In this document: positions 24,742-37,389 of the stretch, piece after piece | How the letters are laid out: every line of letters begins with the position of its first letter | Position numbering within the stretch: the stretch's first letter is position 1 | From: Diplolepis rosae | Lineage: Eukaryota; Arthropoda; Insecta; Hymenoptera; Diplolepididae | Direction of reading: 5' to 3' | DNA: 64,000 nucleotides | Assembly: GCA_030998225.1 (NCBI GenBank) | Contig: JAPYXD010000262.1 | Location: forward strand, 806,001 to 870,000 | Program-made: the position numbers and the translations under genes | Notes under the pieces: generated by a model | Told to the model about the DNA's origin: nothing | The model's database searches: none | Seen by the model: the letters and a program-made list of their open reading frames with translations, nothing else

Positions 24742-25890
24742 TAGTAAGAAATAGTTCTGATATCTATAATAGAATATGACGAGAAGTTTGCCAAATGAAT
24801 TTAATTTTATAGAATTTTTAGTCTATGGTCTGCCATATTAGACTTGAAGATCACATAATTCGCATGTGAGCGCAGTGTATCTAGTGCATCGAAAATAGCG
24901 TATTAGTGTGTCAAGCATGAATGTCAAGCTTTAATCGTTCGTACTTCATGGTTTCACCACTTGAATGAGTCCAAGTGTTGAAGACAATAGTTTGTCTGAA
25001 GTGCACGGTACGAGTTACTTCTCTCCGTGTGGGTCATGTATCTCCTTCATTTTTGGTTATTGTATAAAGTTTAGGGTTCTTAATACTGATGGTAGTGGAG
25101 TTTGCTGAATTTTCAATATCTTGCCAGATATTTTTGATTGGTAATTTGCGTTTTAAAACAAGGACCGAATCTCACTTTTCGAGCATAAGGTCAGTTATAT
25201 ATTTTACCCAGGCCTGAAATTGGAAAAAATAGGTAGGTATTTGCATGGCCTGTATGAAATATCAGGTCTGATTTAACCTTAGATGATCTTAAGACCTATA
25301 CTACCAATGAGAGCAGCTCAAGCTTACTCTGAGAATCGTCGAGAAGTATACGGGAGAAATTGGGATAAAGATTAGGTAGGTCGAATGTACCAAAATTCAT
25401 CTGAGGCGAAGACAACTTGCTGGATTATTAGAGGATCCAGAACTGGTTGACAAGGGCGTCATCAGATGCCTCGGCCTTGGAGAAACTTAACAGTGCATAG
25501 GCTGCAGTTGCTTTTAGAATGTAATATCTGTAAAAGAGTCTCTCCGAGGCAGATTGTCGTACCAATTATACTTCATCCACTTGGAGTCACTCTGTGACGA
25601 TAAACAAATTCATAGACCTAGACATTGCAACTCGAAAGGTATTGCATATGTAAAACAGCTTGCGCATATAAGTCGTCTATTTTGTCACTGTACATCCTAC
25701 GCCATCTAGGAGGTCACGGAATACTTAGTATACAATGTCTCCATAAATATTAACCAAATAATTTGTTAAAACAAAATAAACAATTTTAGTTAATTTCACC
25801 AAGATTTGGTCAAAATAATGGAATTTTGAACACAATGTATTCTTGAAAATTTAAAATTTCAATTGTATTTTTTGAATTACAATATATTGC
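24742..25890. other. Intergenic stretch 3' of CLASRP, no recognised feature
   Basis: No ORF, splice-framed exon or element ends are evident. The end nearest 25890 should hold the CLASRP 3' UTR. Confidence 0.4.
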
Positions 25891-28800
25891 TCACCGACTG
25901 CTTCTTGATTCTAAATGACGATGTGGAGACTCCTTGCGACGCTTACGAAAGCTTTGTCTATTCTTATCTCTTTCTCCTCGGGTTTCTCGATCCCTCTCTC
26001 TGTCTCTGTGATTTTCGACTTCAGTATCTTTATGATCACGTCCTCTTCGATCTCTACTTGAACTGTGGTTCCGAGGACTCCGTCCAGGACTAGAACGACT
26101 AGGTGAGGCTGAGCTCGAGGTATTTGAATCAGATGTATGACATCCCTCATAACGATGCCTCCTTTCACGCTGTCTATAATAATATACACACATAAAAATT
26201 ATAATTTTGTGAGTTTTTGGACATTGGTAAATACGATGAGAGGATTTTATTAGTAAAATATTGTCCTAAAATGCTTGAAACTGTCAAGAACAAAATTTGA
26301 AAATAGTAACATTTATTCAGTTGTCGTTCTCGTGTATTACATTGGAGCTATCGACTTGGTTGGTATTAGATTGAATATTTTTTTAAAATAACCAATACAA
26401 AAAGGAGTCAAGGAACCTGTCTTCAAAATTTAAGTTAAAACCATTTACTAGCGATGTAATACTAACAAAATTTATTCTTCTCTGTAAATAAATTAACTTA
26501 CTTCCGACGAAGTTTCAGTGACATCTCTCGAATTTCATCTTCACGGTCCTGCCTTTGTTGCTCCATCTTTTCAATCCGCAGCTGTTCAGCCTTTTTATCA
26601 GCTTTATCTATGATACATTATAAAATGTACAATTTTATTAAAAATGTACAATTATGGCAATAATTTAACATCAATATGCATATAATAGTACTTTTTTAAA
26701 CACATGCATGAAATGTGCCACTTTTCGCGCATGTAGAGAGCGCCGAAAATGAACAATATCAGATTTATTCAGCACTGTTAAGCATGCACGTTCGCAGCAA
26801 AACATTACACTCCGCACGATTTCCCACGCACCCTCATCGTAAATTTCAAAAATTTGAGTTATTTTGCTCAGCAGGAACAAATGAAAATCGATTCCAGTTA
26901 TCAAAGCAATTTTAAGAATCATAACTCGAAATTATTAATCAACCCGAAGCTTGTTCCGCATTGTAGGTGGTATATTTCTCACATTTCATACCAAAAATCT
27001 GGTCTTTTTGTGAAAATATTGTAAAACAGTATATTGTGTACTATTTTTTGTTATTTGCACATGAGAATGACCCCAATATAGTACCAAGTCGCCGTGGTTT
27101 TTTAACAGATGGCACTGATTTTGACGACAACACAGACGAACGATATTTAGATGCGAGTGTTCTGAGGAGAAAAATTGAGGGCAAGTATGATTCTCGCTCT
27201 ACTTTATATCCAAATAATGCGAGAATCAGGCACATTGCATACTTGAATTAGTACTGGAATGGGGTAATTCCCATGTGAGGATGACAAAAACTATATTTAT
27301 CCTTACATTGCCTATTGAGTAAAGCCTGCATTTTTTTCTTAAGCCGCTCCTGAGGTGTTATTTTTGATGACTGAAATAAGAAACTTTTAAACTTGTGAAT
27401 CTTTAATGAGTATTAAGTGATTATTTGTTGTTTGAGCAAGGAACTATAAATAGATTAATTACATGTGGGAATCATTTATAAAATTATAGTGAATATAAAT
27501 TTATGTGCAAGATATAATATGAAAGTTGATTAAAGATATGTGATAGTTAAATTAAAACAAAATCTTTTGCCTTCCGATGATTACACAAAAATAAAATATA
27601 CGATGCCTAACGCATTACGTATAATACTTCGCAATGAAGATCTTCAATGAAAGTAAATTTGAAAAAATAATAATATTGCAATATTTTTTGCTTTGTGCTA
27701 CAAGTGACTAATAAAACGTTATGGTTCTTACTGACTTTGTGCCCGCCACCAGAATTTGTACTTAACCCTGCTCTTGGTTTGTTTCTGAAAAAAGTATTGA
27801 AAATTTATTATCATTGTTGTAAAATCCATTAACATAATTCAATAGACAATCTTACATGCTAGCATTGATTGAAGGTGGCTTTGTAACTAAGGAAGATTTT
27901 TCTTCACTGTCAGAGAGTTCTAATTCCAGACTTGAAGATTTTCCACGTCGACCGTAATATCTTGAAATACATTAAATAATAAGGTAATTTAGATAAATAT
28001 TTAAACATTAATTATTTCAACAATAAAGGTATTTTCAAATAACCTTGGTAAAGCAGAAACTTTGTTTTCTACACTTCTCGATCGTTTCCTAGATTGACTC
28101 CTTGATCTAGACCTCGAATTACCCCCCCTTGATCTTGATCTGGTTCTAGATTTAGATTCGGAATAATGTCTTCTACGATACCTATCCCTGGACCGACTCT
28201 TAAGAGATCTTGATCTTGAACGGGACCTAGTTTTAGATTTGGACTGCGATTTGGATCGCGATCTCGAAAAGCTACTGGAATTTCTTGTTCTGGATCTCCT
28301 TTGGCGCGAGCGTGAGCTTGATTTGGTTCTCGAACGTGACTTTGATCTGGATTTGGTTCGAGATTTGCTTTTACTCGATCTATTTCTGCCTCGTGAGTGT
28401 GATTTACTTCGTGATCGTGACCATCTTGGACGGCTTTTAGAATGAACAAACTTGCCAGCTTTCGAATGTGTTCTTCTAGTTCTGGAGTGTAAAAAGCGAT
28501 ATTTTATGCGAGTTACTGAAAATATGTTGAACATAAGTTTTTCAATTTCCTACCCTTCCAGAGTAGGTATGTTTAACATGTAGTATATTGCATGGTAGGT
28601 AAGATGTTTAATTGTTGTCGATCAGTTGAGTCAATAGGTGAGTAGGTTTTTAAGAAAACAACTAATTAATTAACAGCTACTCATCTATATTACATTGTGC
28701 ATATTTGTTCAAAAAGTAACAAATAAAATAGACTTACAGTACCAGAAATACGTAAAAATGAAAAAAGGTTTAATAAAAGTAATTCTGGTACACAGAATCC

Positions 28801-31800
28801 ATTTTACATAATATTATTATTTTTTAAACAGATAGAATACATACATTTTTTTACTTAAAACCTCAGAATATGCTTTAAAATTTCCTTTATAAATGTAAGC
28901 AGTTATTTATTTTAGAATGCACGTAGATTCAGTGCTTGAAAATATCATAAAATAGATTTTTTTAACTCAGAAAAGGTTACTTGCCTTGAACACGAAGAAT
29001 TTCTTTGCCTGTCGTAAAATTTATAATGCTTATGATACTTGGATCGCGAATCACTTCTTGATCTTGATCTTGACGCTTTTCTATCAACCATCCTCTCTGT
29101 AAATACTGGACTTTTCGATTTCTTCTTCAAATGCGAATAACTGACTTTCTTAGTGTTCGATAAAGTGTTGTGAGACGCGCTACCGTGTGCTTCTTCTTCA
29201 TCACCGAAACTAGTGATGTAAGTAATCTGACCAGCATTTGCTGGTGATGTTGACCGCGATCGAGATTTGGAAGACGATTTCCTATATGGATTGTATTCTG
29301 GACTTTGTCGTGCTGCATAACTGAAAGATATTGCAATAAATTATTAAAATTTCCATGCTTCATAGACTAACAATGACATGTAAAAGCTTTTAATTGAGTA
29401 AATATTTTTACCGCTCCTTTTGGAAAAGCAATAACTTGTCATGGGCGTTTATAACAACTTTAATGGTGATCCCCGCAAGTGAAAGCGTAACTCATGCACT
29501 TTATACGAAGTCAGGTTGAAAAGTTTTAAGCCTAACATAGAAACAATTTTTTTCTGTTTAACTCACTTTCATTTTTCATTTAGTTTCCTTTTAAGTTGAT
29601 ACACGTTGTACAATGTTACTCCAACCACTTTAATCCGTCTAAATAGTAGCTGACTCTACAAAATTGGCATCCACGGATTCTATTACCTCCTCGTTCAATG
29701 AAAACCACTGTCCTCCGAGCTCAACTTTGAGTTTAGAAAATAGAAAACAGTCACTGGGAGCTGAATCTGATGAATGCAGAGAGCGGTTAATCAGGTTGAA
29801 CTGCAGTTCGTGAATTTTGGCTATGGCAATCATCGAAATGTGAGACGGTGCGTTGTCTTAATGCAACTAAACTTCTTTCTTGTTCAAATGCTGCATTTTT
29901 TTTTGCTATTTCTCTCTTCAGCTAGTCAAGTAATAATGACAGTAGCCATCATTTTCGTTTTCTTTGAAGCAGATTCACCCATGGCAATCCACTCTTTAGA
30001 CTATTTCTTTGTCTCAAGAGTATAGTGATGGGTTTACGTTTTATCTGCAGTTATTGATTGACGACAAAAATACAACACCTGAAAAGCTACTAATTTATAC
30101 TTACAATATCACAGTGCTGACGCGCGTGAAAATAGTGCCGAGCACTGTGAACGCAGTGATGAGATGCGTGAAAGTCTCAAATGTTTTTCACAGTTCTGGT
30201 CACTGCAAAACACGCGTTTAGCCCTCCTGAAAACACTCGTTTTACTCATTGTCAGTTGCGAGCATTTTAAAGCATTCTTTCCCTCTCACGTTCTTCAGAA
30301 CGATAATTCACAATGACCATCGCCGTTTTGTTTTCTCCGTGTACGCAGCATTAAACGCGTAATCAACTTTCTCATACCGAATTCTTCATGCAATATATGA
30401 TAAATGCGTTCCTTGGATATGTCTGCAGTCTCTGTTAACTCTCATGTTGATTTAACGATCATCAAGTATCATTTGATGGATTTTTTTCAATATTATCGGT
30501 GGTGGTCAAAGTTGTTGGTCATCCCGAACGCTCATCGTCAGCTAAATTGGTACGGCGGCAAATGATGGAGCAGAATCCCCATAAGCAGCATCAAACTTGG
30601 CTTTGATTTGCGCATACTTATTACTTATCAAATGCAAGTATTTAATTACATCACGATATTCGATTTTTTCCATTTTAACGAAAATATTGTCATCCACTAA
30701 GATAAAAGACTGACGCACAAAAACTAAGAGTCAAAAATGGCTGAACTTGTCAGATGTATCTTTCAAAGTATGTACAATCGTAATAGTGGATTGATGAAAA
30801 CTAATAATGCCATCCTCATATTGAGGGTCAAAACTTGTCAACCCACCTTTGTACCTCTATAGTAAATATACAATAGTTCTCATTGGCGAGAATCGCCGCT
30901 AAAAATTTTACAAGCACTTATGACGAGTTATTGCTCTCTTAACAGATGTCAGTTGGATTTTCAATTACCTGGGTGGACTCATAACACGGCCAATCATTTT
31001 TTTCTCTCTAAATGCTCGCCTTTCCCTTCTTGATCTCCTTCCCTATTGACCACACGCATAATCAATATGATATATCATAAAAAAGACTCAATAAAAATTA
31101 CTGTACGTGCAAGCTCCAGTATTTTAGATAACGTGAACTGGTTGTCGATTGTTTATTATTAACGTTCTTTAGATATTCTGGATAGAATGTTTCTTTGCAT
31201 AAATTAATTAAAGTTTGTTTAAGTTTATAATATCTTGAAACTTACAATTATATTAAAAAATTGTGTCTTTTGAAGAAAAAAAAAACAGTTTTAAGGCCAT
31301 ATCATGGACATGAGTTCACACAATATTTTTCGCCTTTCTCATTTTTAAATTAATAACTCAAATCAATTTTACATAGCAGATGAATGAAAAAGAAAGATTA
31401 AGATATTTTTATCTGCTATGGAAAATCCATTTGAGTTATTAATTTAAGAATTAGAAGGGCGAAAAGAATTGGATAAAGTCACGTCCATGAAATGGCCTTA
31501 ACAGAAATTGTGTTTTTACCTGTATACAATAATTATTAATTTTTTTATTATTTACCAACTATTCTAAACTCCACAAAACAATCGTGAAATCACTTTTTTG
31601 TACAAATTCAAATGCATTTTAAGGGCATGTGATACTCAAGAAAAGTAGGAGGTTTATGTGAACAACTTGGTCTACTTTCTACATGTTTATGTCCAAAAAA
31701 AATAGAATTTTGTTTTTAAATTAATTAGTTGAGTTTTAAATTTTTGTCACTGCCTATATTATCGGAAGATCACTAATCGCGTACCAGATAGGATACGTTG

Positions 31801-34800
31801 TCGACATGTGTCCTCGTAGACAATTTCAAACTCTTATATCGAAAATAAATGCAAATGAATTCAATATTTAAAGAATTTTACAATCATTCTGTGGAAAAAA
31901 CGACGCTTTCGACTGCGCTGGGATTCGAGCCCAGGTCTTTCGATTGCACTTGGGAAATGGTAGAGAGATTAAAAACGGACGTGGATGGACTACTTTTGGT
32001 TTTGATAATGAATAACATCTTTCCGATAGATTTTGCTAAAATTGAACATTCTTTATTGTTCAAACCAAAAGTAGGCTATATCTACGTCTGTTTTTATCTT
32101 CTTTACTACTTTCCATATTTTAAAAACCAAATTTTATTTATCTTGGACGGAAATATATAGAAAGCTAAATTCATTCGAATTTGTAATAAAACAAAATGAG
32201 AGACGAGAGTAGGACTGCACCAGATGGCGTATCGCACTTTAGCCGTTCCCAATGTTTTCGCAGCAAAAGTGAGTAAATACGCAGATTCAGCTGTTCTGAT
32301 TTTTGAAGAGTTTTGAAATTCTTGGTTTGAAATTAATTTCAATAAAAGCCACCCTAATCTAATACTCTGAAATAAATTTAAATAACTCTCTATATGCCCA
32401 ACTTTCACTGACTAGTAGCGTATATCAAACATTTTTATTTGTCAAGTCATATTAGTATGACGCCCTATATAGATGGAGGACACGAAGTAACAGTTAAAAG
32501 ATCATACTGTATGTTACGAATTTGTGGCTACTTTTTAGCAGGAAGTTAAGCAGGGGATTTGTCGCTTAAAATGACTGGAATATCTGCAAAGTCTAGAATT
32601 TTGGAGTTTTTCATTAAATTTGAGTGATAAAACACTTTTGAATATAAAATTATACATTGATAAACTTCAATATAGTTTTATATACTACAATAAAAAATTT
32701 AAAATATCTCACAGATATTCCACTTGCAAACTGTGATACGCATACCCATCTAACAATCCGATAAAATTCGGTGTACACTCTTCAGCTGCAAACGCATTGT
32801 GTCTCCTTATTATTACTTCGTAATGGAGGACAAAAAAGGCACCAAATGTATGGGATCAAGTTTCATTTTTTAGTATTTCCATGAAAAACTATTTTTTAAC
32901 ATAAGCATAATACCTTTTTGTGCAGCCAGTCCTCCAGCTAATCGGTCAGTTATAGTGTTTGTGAAAATGTCCAATTTAATTCATGAACAGATCTTAGGAT
33001 AACTGTCCCATTTTATATATAAAACGAGTAAAGCTAATTAAGTTTCAAAATTGTATAAACCAGAACGTGTATACAGTGAAGACATTTTCGAAGAAGTCCA
33101 AGGAAATGTATGAGTGCGAGTGAGCCAAATACGAAGAGGCATAAGAGTGTTTCTTTCAGACATGCATGCGCACGGAAATCGTGCAAACTAGATACTTTTA
33201 TGCTACTCCGTATTTCGCGAAACCACTTTTATACTTTCCTGATGATCTCGAAAACTTCGTACAGTATAAAAGTATTCTTTATCGAGACTTGCATCCTTAT
33301 ATATTAGTATGAAGTCCTTTATCTCTTATTATTCAATTAAAAAGTGAAAAGTTCTTGAATTTGCGAATATACGAGTATAAGCTGCTGAAACACAACAATT
33401 TGGTTCCTGCTTGGTTCATTTTCTCATGTATTTTTAACACAACCTTTCAATGCACAGGTGCAAAATCTTTGTGCTTTGGCAGCTCTAAGAGTAACTTACA
33501 GAATACATAGCCTTTTCTTCTTCTTGTTTGCGTGCTTGTCTAAGAGTTTCCGCTTCTTCGAAGTCTTGTGTTAGGAAGCTAAAATAATCAGCACCTAGGA
33601 GTCCATACTTTTGTGCTACTTGGTTCATTTCGTGAGCTTGGGAAGGTTCTATTTGCGATACATCCACGCAAATATCTATTGTGAAAATTGTCTTTTTACT
33701 AATCAATTATTCTTCAGTTGCAATTAAAGATAAATAATAATCAATCGAATATCAGATTAATCTCTAATAGTTAAGGACTCAAACCTAAATCAATGTCACT
33801 GTCTTCGTCGTCTTGTTTTTCATCAACCGCAAGAGCTTCAGTTACTTTCGCAAATTCTAGGACAGGTTCGTCGGTTTCATAATTATACCCAATTGCAGCG
33901 TTATTACTAGACCGTTTTTTGTCTTTTAAAGGATCCGGTTTTGTCGAAGAACCAAATTGCTCTTCTAGATGAATTTGATGTAAAAATTTTTCCTCAGTAA
34001 CTATAATGGAGTTATTTTTAAAAAATATAAGGGAATAAAGAATGATGATCAAATTAATATCGAAAGAGCAAACCTCCTAAAAATTCGTTTTGCACAATTA
34101 TACGATATCGTTCGTAATTAATATGTCTATCTTCACTGGTCAAAGCAATGTCTACGTCGATAGCTTGAAGCGCTTCTGGTATCCAATCGAGGTGAGCTCT
34201 TACATCGAACCTGTCGATGAGATTGTCTTCGTTTCCTTGCCATGGCATCCTGAGCATTATTTGGGCATCAAGAAAAACATTGATAAAATTTTCGAAATCG
34301 TAAAAAAAAATGTTATTACTTACATGTTTGCTGGACTGTCTCCAGCAGCAGCTACTGCAGGATCCAAATGTATTTTACAAGGTCTCCCATGCAGTTGAAG
34401 AAACTGTGTAGGATCCGATTTCTAAATGGCAAACATATGAAATTTTGTAGAGATATTTATCTACTTTAATTAAACGTATGGACTATTTGAGTCACGTGAC
34501 TAATAAGAAGTATTTAAGAATTTCGATACTTTATTCCATAAATCCAAAAAAAAATTCGCTGAAACTATTCTCAGAGCTACAATAGTTTCATTTTACTCGA
34601 AAGTTTCAACAAGAAATATACATTATAATGAAGTGTTATATTACACTGGAGATAATTTTGGTATAAAATACAGACACACAAAATACTTCTTATCAGCAGA
34701 ATGATCCACCTGGCTCATGCGTTCAATTTCTTCACAATTTAGTTTTCTTACAATTTTCTCATAGTAATCTCGTCGACGTTCAGCACGTCGACGATAATCA

Positions 34801-34883
34801 ACCAACATCCCGCGAATTTTCTTCTCTTGTTTGCGAGCCTCATGCCACATTCTACCACCAGTCTTCTTTACCGAAAAACTCAT
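25891..34883 (-). CDS. CLASRP: CLASRP, CLK4-associating SR-rich splicing protein
   Basis: Thirteen phase-matched exons: 34752-34883, 34324-34421, 34074-34249, 33785-34000, 33500-33675, 30969-31042, 28985-29320, 28044-28481, 27856-27960, 27736-27784, 27307-27370, 26502-26607, 25891-26173; 750 aa (human about 670). The N-terminus has MWHEARKQEKKIRGMLVDYR and YYEKI, then FLQLHGRPCKIHLD, MMPWQGNEDNLIDRFDVRAH and NYERYR, the conserved block of the family. KAMYSGRRSRRERRAFREKK and MSPPSYAARQSPEYNPY follow. The middle (exons 7-8) is a long Arg/Ser domain. The end has KITPQERLKKKMQALLNRQ, KADKKAEQ and a second RS tail. In the family it is a nuclear speckle protein tied to CLK kinases and alternative splicing. 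An alternative start at 34850 gives the human-like MWHEARK. Exon 7 to 8 uses a GC-AG intron. Introns 5 and 6 carry transposons. Confidence 0.93.
29506..30851 (-). mobile_element. Full-length dead mariner in CLASRP intron 6
   Basis: The size (1346 bp) is that of a complete mariner, flanked by TA. The ends share GGTTGAMAAGTTTT. The minus strand still shows the N-terminal MEKIEYRDVIKYLHL and AYGDSAPSF, and the C-terminal SDSAPSDCFLFSKLKVELGG and FSLNEEVIESVDANF. Many stops and shifts lie between. The third Asp region reads SSDSAPSD in place of the usual YSPDLAPSD. Confidence 0.8.
31295..31497. mobile_element. 203-bp TTAA-flanked MITE in CLASRP intron 5
   Basis: TTAA at 31291-31294 and 31498-31501. 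The ends GGCCATATCATGGACATGA and inverse TCATGAAATGGCC-like pair imperfectly. The inner arms pair across ATTAATAACTCAAAT and its inverse. Related to 1051-1181. Confidence 0.7.
31720..31950 (-). repeat. tRNA-like SINE fragment
   Basis: Reversed body module beginning AATTAGTTGAGTT and ending in part of the tRNA-like module (GACTGCGCTGGGATTCGAGC). It matches 39978-40200 closely and stops mid-module at about 31950, where the foldback at 31953 begins. Confidence 0.75.
31953..32114. mobile_element. Small foldback MITE abutting the SINE fragment
   Basis: GGAAATGGTAGAGAGATTAA on the left pairs with the inverse of TTATCTTCTTTACTACTTTCC-like sequence on the right, and ACTACTTTTGGTTT pairs with AAACCAAAAGTAG. 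A related piece lies near 62540-62570. Confidence 0.6.
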
Positions 34884-34984
34884 TTTTCTCTAGAAATTAA
34901 TAGCTGACACCAATAATTAATATTTAAAACCGACACGGTTGGTCAAAAGTGAGAGGTTAAGTAACTTTTTGACATATACAGAAT

Positions 34985-35130
34985 GGCTACAAGCATGTAT
35001 AATATAGATATAAGGAGACCAGCCCCCGGAATCTCTGGAGTTGAAAATGTCACAGATGTTGACCGTTGGCCACCGTGGCGCTGGCTGTTCATGAGGTCGA
35101 CCTTATACAGATTAGCATTATAGAACATTG
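34985..35130 (+). repeat. AGGAGACCAGCCCC repeat, copy near the CLASRP 5' end
   Basis: Contains AAGGAGACCAGCCCCCGGAA, then GGCGCTGGCTGTTCATGAGG and GTCGACCTTATACAG. Related copies are at 36830-37040 (both orientations), 40955-41065 and 43265. Function unknown. Confidence 0.6.
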
Positions 35131-35185
35131 AAATTTAACGTTTTGAATAAAAAATCAACAAAGCTGACTGACTGAACTTAAGGTA

Positions 35186-35553
35186 TTGAGATAACCAAGT
35201 TGACGTCACAGGCCATGTGGTAGGGATAGACTGTAAGTTAGGTTGGTCTTGGACGAAAGAAATATATGTGAATCATTGGGAAATTGATGAAACAAGATTT
35301 TCTAGCGTAAAAATTTTATTTTATATTAAAAAATTAAAAGAATGACAAGCGACAATTAGGTACTCAAAATAAGCGAAAATGAATTTTGCACTTGAAAAAT
35401 ATAATTATTGATAAATTTATGATTTATTTTTACGCTAGAAAATTTTGTTTCATCAATTTCCCAATGATTCCCATATATTTCTTTCGTCCAAGACCAACCT
35501 AACTTACAGTCCATCCCTACCACATGGCCTGTGACGTCAACTTGGTTATCTCA
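35186..35553. mobile_element. Foldback element with about 150-bp arms
   Basis: The left arm starts TTGAGATAACCAAGTTGACG and the right arm is its inverse; identity is high through GGTTGGTCTTGGACGAAAGA and GATGAAACAAGATTTTCTAG. No coding capacity. The right end touches the hAT MITE target duplication. Confidence 0.85.
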
Positions 35554-35561
35554 ATTATAGA

Positions 35562-36142
35562 TAGGGATGGGCGATCTTAAAAAAAAAGAATCGATTAAAA
35601 AGATCGATTTTTGAATCGATCTTCAAAAATCGAAACCTTTTTCTGAAAATTATAAATTTCTGTAAAATAACCTTTATTTAAAATGTTTTATAACAATTGG
35701 AGATATAATTGTTACTTGCATATTTCGTGAATTTAAATTTTCAAAATAAAAAAGTGTTTATATCAATAAAAAAGGAAATTAGGCTTAAAAAACACACTAT
35801 ATTTGCGAATCAGGAACGTTTTTTATTTTTTTAAATTGCACAATTTCTAAAGCAATGCGTATTATTAGTGATAAAGTTTCTGACATAAATATGAATTATT
35901 ACTATAAAGTTCATAATATTAATATACTTTGTATATCACATTAAGGATATTCTTGTGGTCGACCCCTTGATCTCACTTTTAAACTAAAAACAATTCATAG
36001 GAACAGTTCATAGAAATAGGAAGCAGGAAAGAAAGAAAGGAGAATCGTTCGTAATGATCGAAAAAAAATATCAATCCAACCGATTAATCGAGTAAAAAAT
36101 ATCGATCTCAGTAGAATCGAATCGAGATCGCCCATATCCCTA
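35562..36142. mobile_element. hAT-type MITE
   Basis: An 8-bp target duplication ATTATAGA lies at 35554-35561 and 36143-36150. The ends TAGGGATGGGCGATC and inverse GATCGCCCATATCCCTA are of hAT style. The subterminal parts are rich in ATCGATT. Non-coding. Confidence 0.8.
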
Positions 36143-36829
36143 ATTATAGATAAAATACACATAATAAATGATGTGCATATGAGATCTAAATATCCATTAT
36201 ATTATTATGAAATATATTATATTATGTTGATTATTATTTATTACAAACATCTTTGTTCTTTGTGTTTTCAAATACTTATAAAGGAATTTTATAAATTCTT
36301 TATATTTGCTACTTTTTCAAATGTACGTTCATTCCTTATGTGAAAGTTTCGTTCATAAAAATGTAATTTTTTTAATTACTGAGAAGTTTTAAAATATAAA
36401 ATACAAAATCCCCGATAATAAAATCTAATTTTTTTAAAAAAATCAAGATGATATAATTAATACCCGTATTATAATTCAATTTGATGGAATTTTAATAGCC
36501 AATTTTTCTATTATAATATGTAAGACTGATATAATATCAATAATATTGATAATATAAATAAATATTGTATTTTTATTTAATAATCACAATGTAAATATTA
36601 ATGTTAAAACGAAGATAACAGAACTTTGATTTCAATTTCCAGCCAAAATTACAAAGACAATTTTCGCCCAAATTTCAAGCATATTACCCTTTTTATCAGT
36701 AAAAATTGCTTCAAATTATATTTAAAACTTTCTAGATTAATGTGTTGTAAAAAAAAAAATGATATAGTAGTTATTATCCCCAAAAATTTAATTTTCATGC
36801 ATTTTTCGCAGGCATTAAAATGAATTCAG

Positions 36830-37040
36830 GCCTCATGAACAATTAGCGCCTCTAGCGGCCACCATCAATTCTTGTGACATTTTCGTTTCGCGGATTACGT
36901 GTATTCTAGCTGAGATGCAGGGGGCTGAAGGAGACCAGCCCCCTGCATCATTGAGTTGAAAAAGACATGAATTGTGACTGGATGCCATGGTGGCGCTGAC
37001 TGTTCATTGGGCCGACTTACACGAAAATCACATTATAAAA
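36830..37040. repeat. Inverted pair of the AGGAGACCAGCCCC repeat
   Basis: The centre is the hairpin GATGCAGGGGGCTGAAGG / AGACCAGCCCCCTGCATC near 36915-36950. The outer parts pair as GAACAATTAGCGCC against GGCGCTGACTGTTC. It lies directly upstream of the THAP-like exon. Confidence 0.6.
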
Positions 37041-37152
37041 TGTAGTTTTTTAAGCTTTTCCCTGAAAATTTTCAAATTTTCGAGTTCTTGAACGGTACTG
37101 AGATGAAGTTCGCGAGTCTAGAAACAAATGTCCAAATAAATTGGTGCAAAAA

Positions 37153-37389
37153 ATGGTGAAATGTGTCTATTTTGGGTGTAAATTTGGGTATAAGTCTTGC
37201 TCCGATAAAATTAGTTTTTTCATTGTACCAAAGGATGAAAATTTAATAAAAGTATGTCAAATTGCTATCCTTCGGGATGATATGAAATTAAAAGAAGGTC
37301 ATGCGATTTGCGAAAAGCATTTTGACCCAGAAGATATTCTTCAAGAGAGGTTAACCTATGTGCCCGGTGGAGTAAAAGTTTTGGGAAGA
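37153..37389 (+). CDS. THAP-like zinc finger, first exon only
   Basis: An open frame of 79 codons starts MVKCVYFGCKFGYKSC and ends at a strong donor (AAGA, then GTAAGT). The spacing C-x4-C, then CEKHFDPEDI (C-x2-H-F), fits the C2CH THAP fold, which binds DNA and is found in P-element transposases and host proteins. The invariant Trp is not seen and the final AVPTIF-type motif is VPGGVKVLG. No following exon is found within about 2 kb. It may be a gene first exon, a transposon remnant or a broken copy. Confidence 0.5.

Noticed and set aside
26967..27251. 94-codon plus-strand frame inside a CLASRP intron
   Set aside because: No recognised domain and no splice support; lies antisense within an intron.
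28069..28449. Overlapping open frames rich in R, D and L on both strands
   Set aside because: They are other-frame readings of the CLASRP Arg/Ser exon 8.
28944..28984. GT donor after GGCAA as the end of CLASRP exon 7
   Set aside because: It gives phase 0, which does not join any acceptor that keeps the RS frame; the GC donor five bases earlier fits.
32106..32408. 100-codon minus-strand frame in CLASRP intron 5
   Set aside because: No homology recognised and no phase-matched neighbours; part overlaps a foldback.
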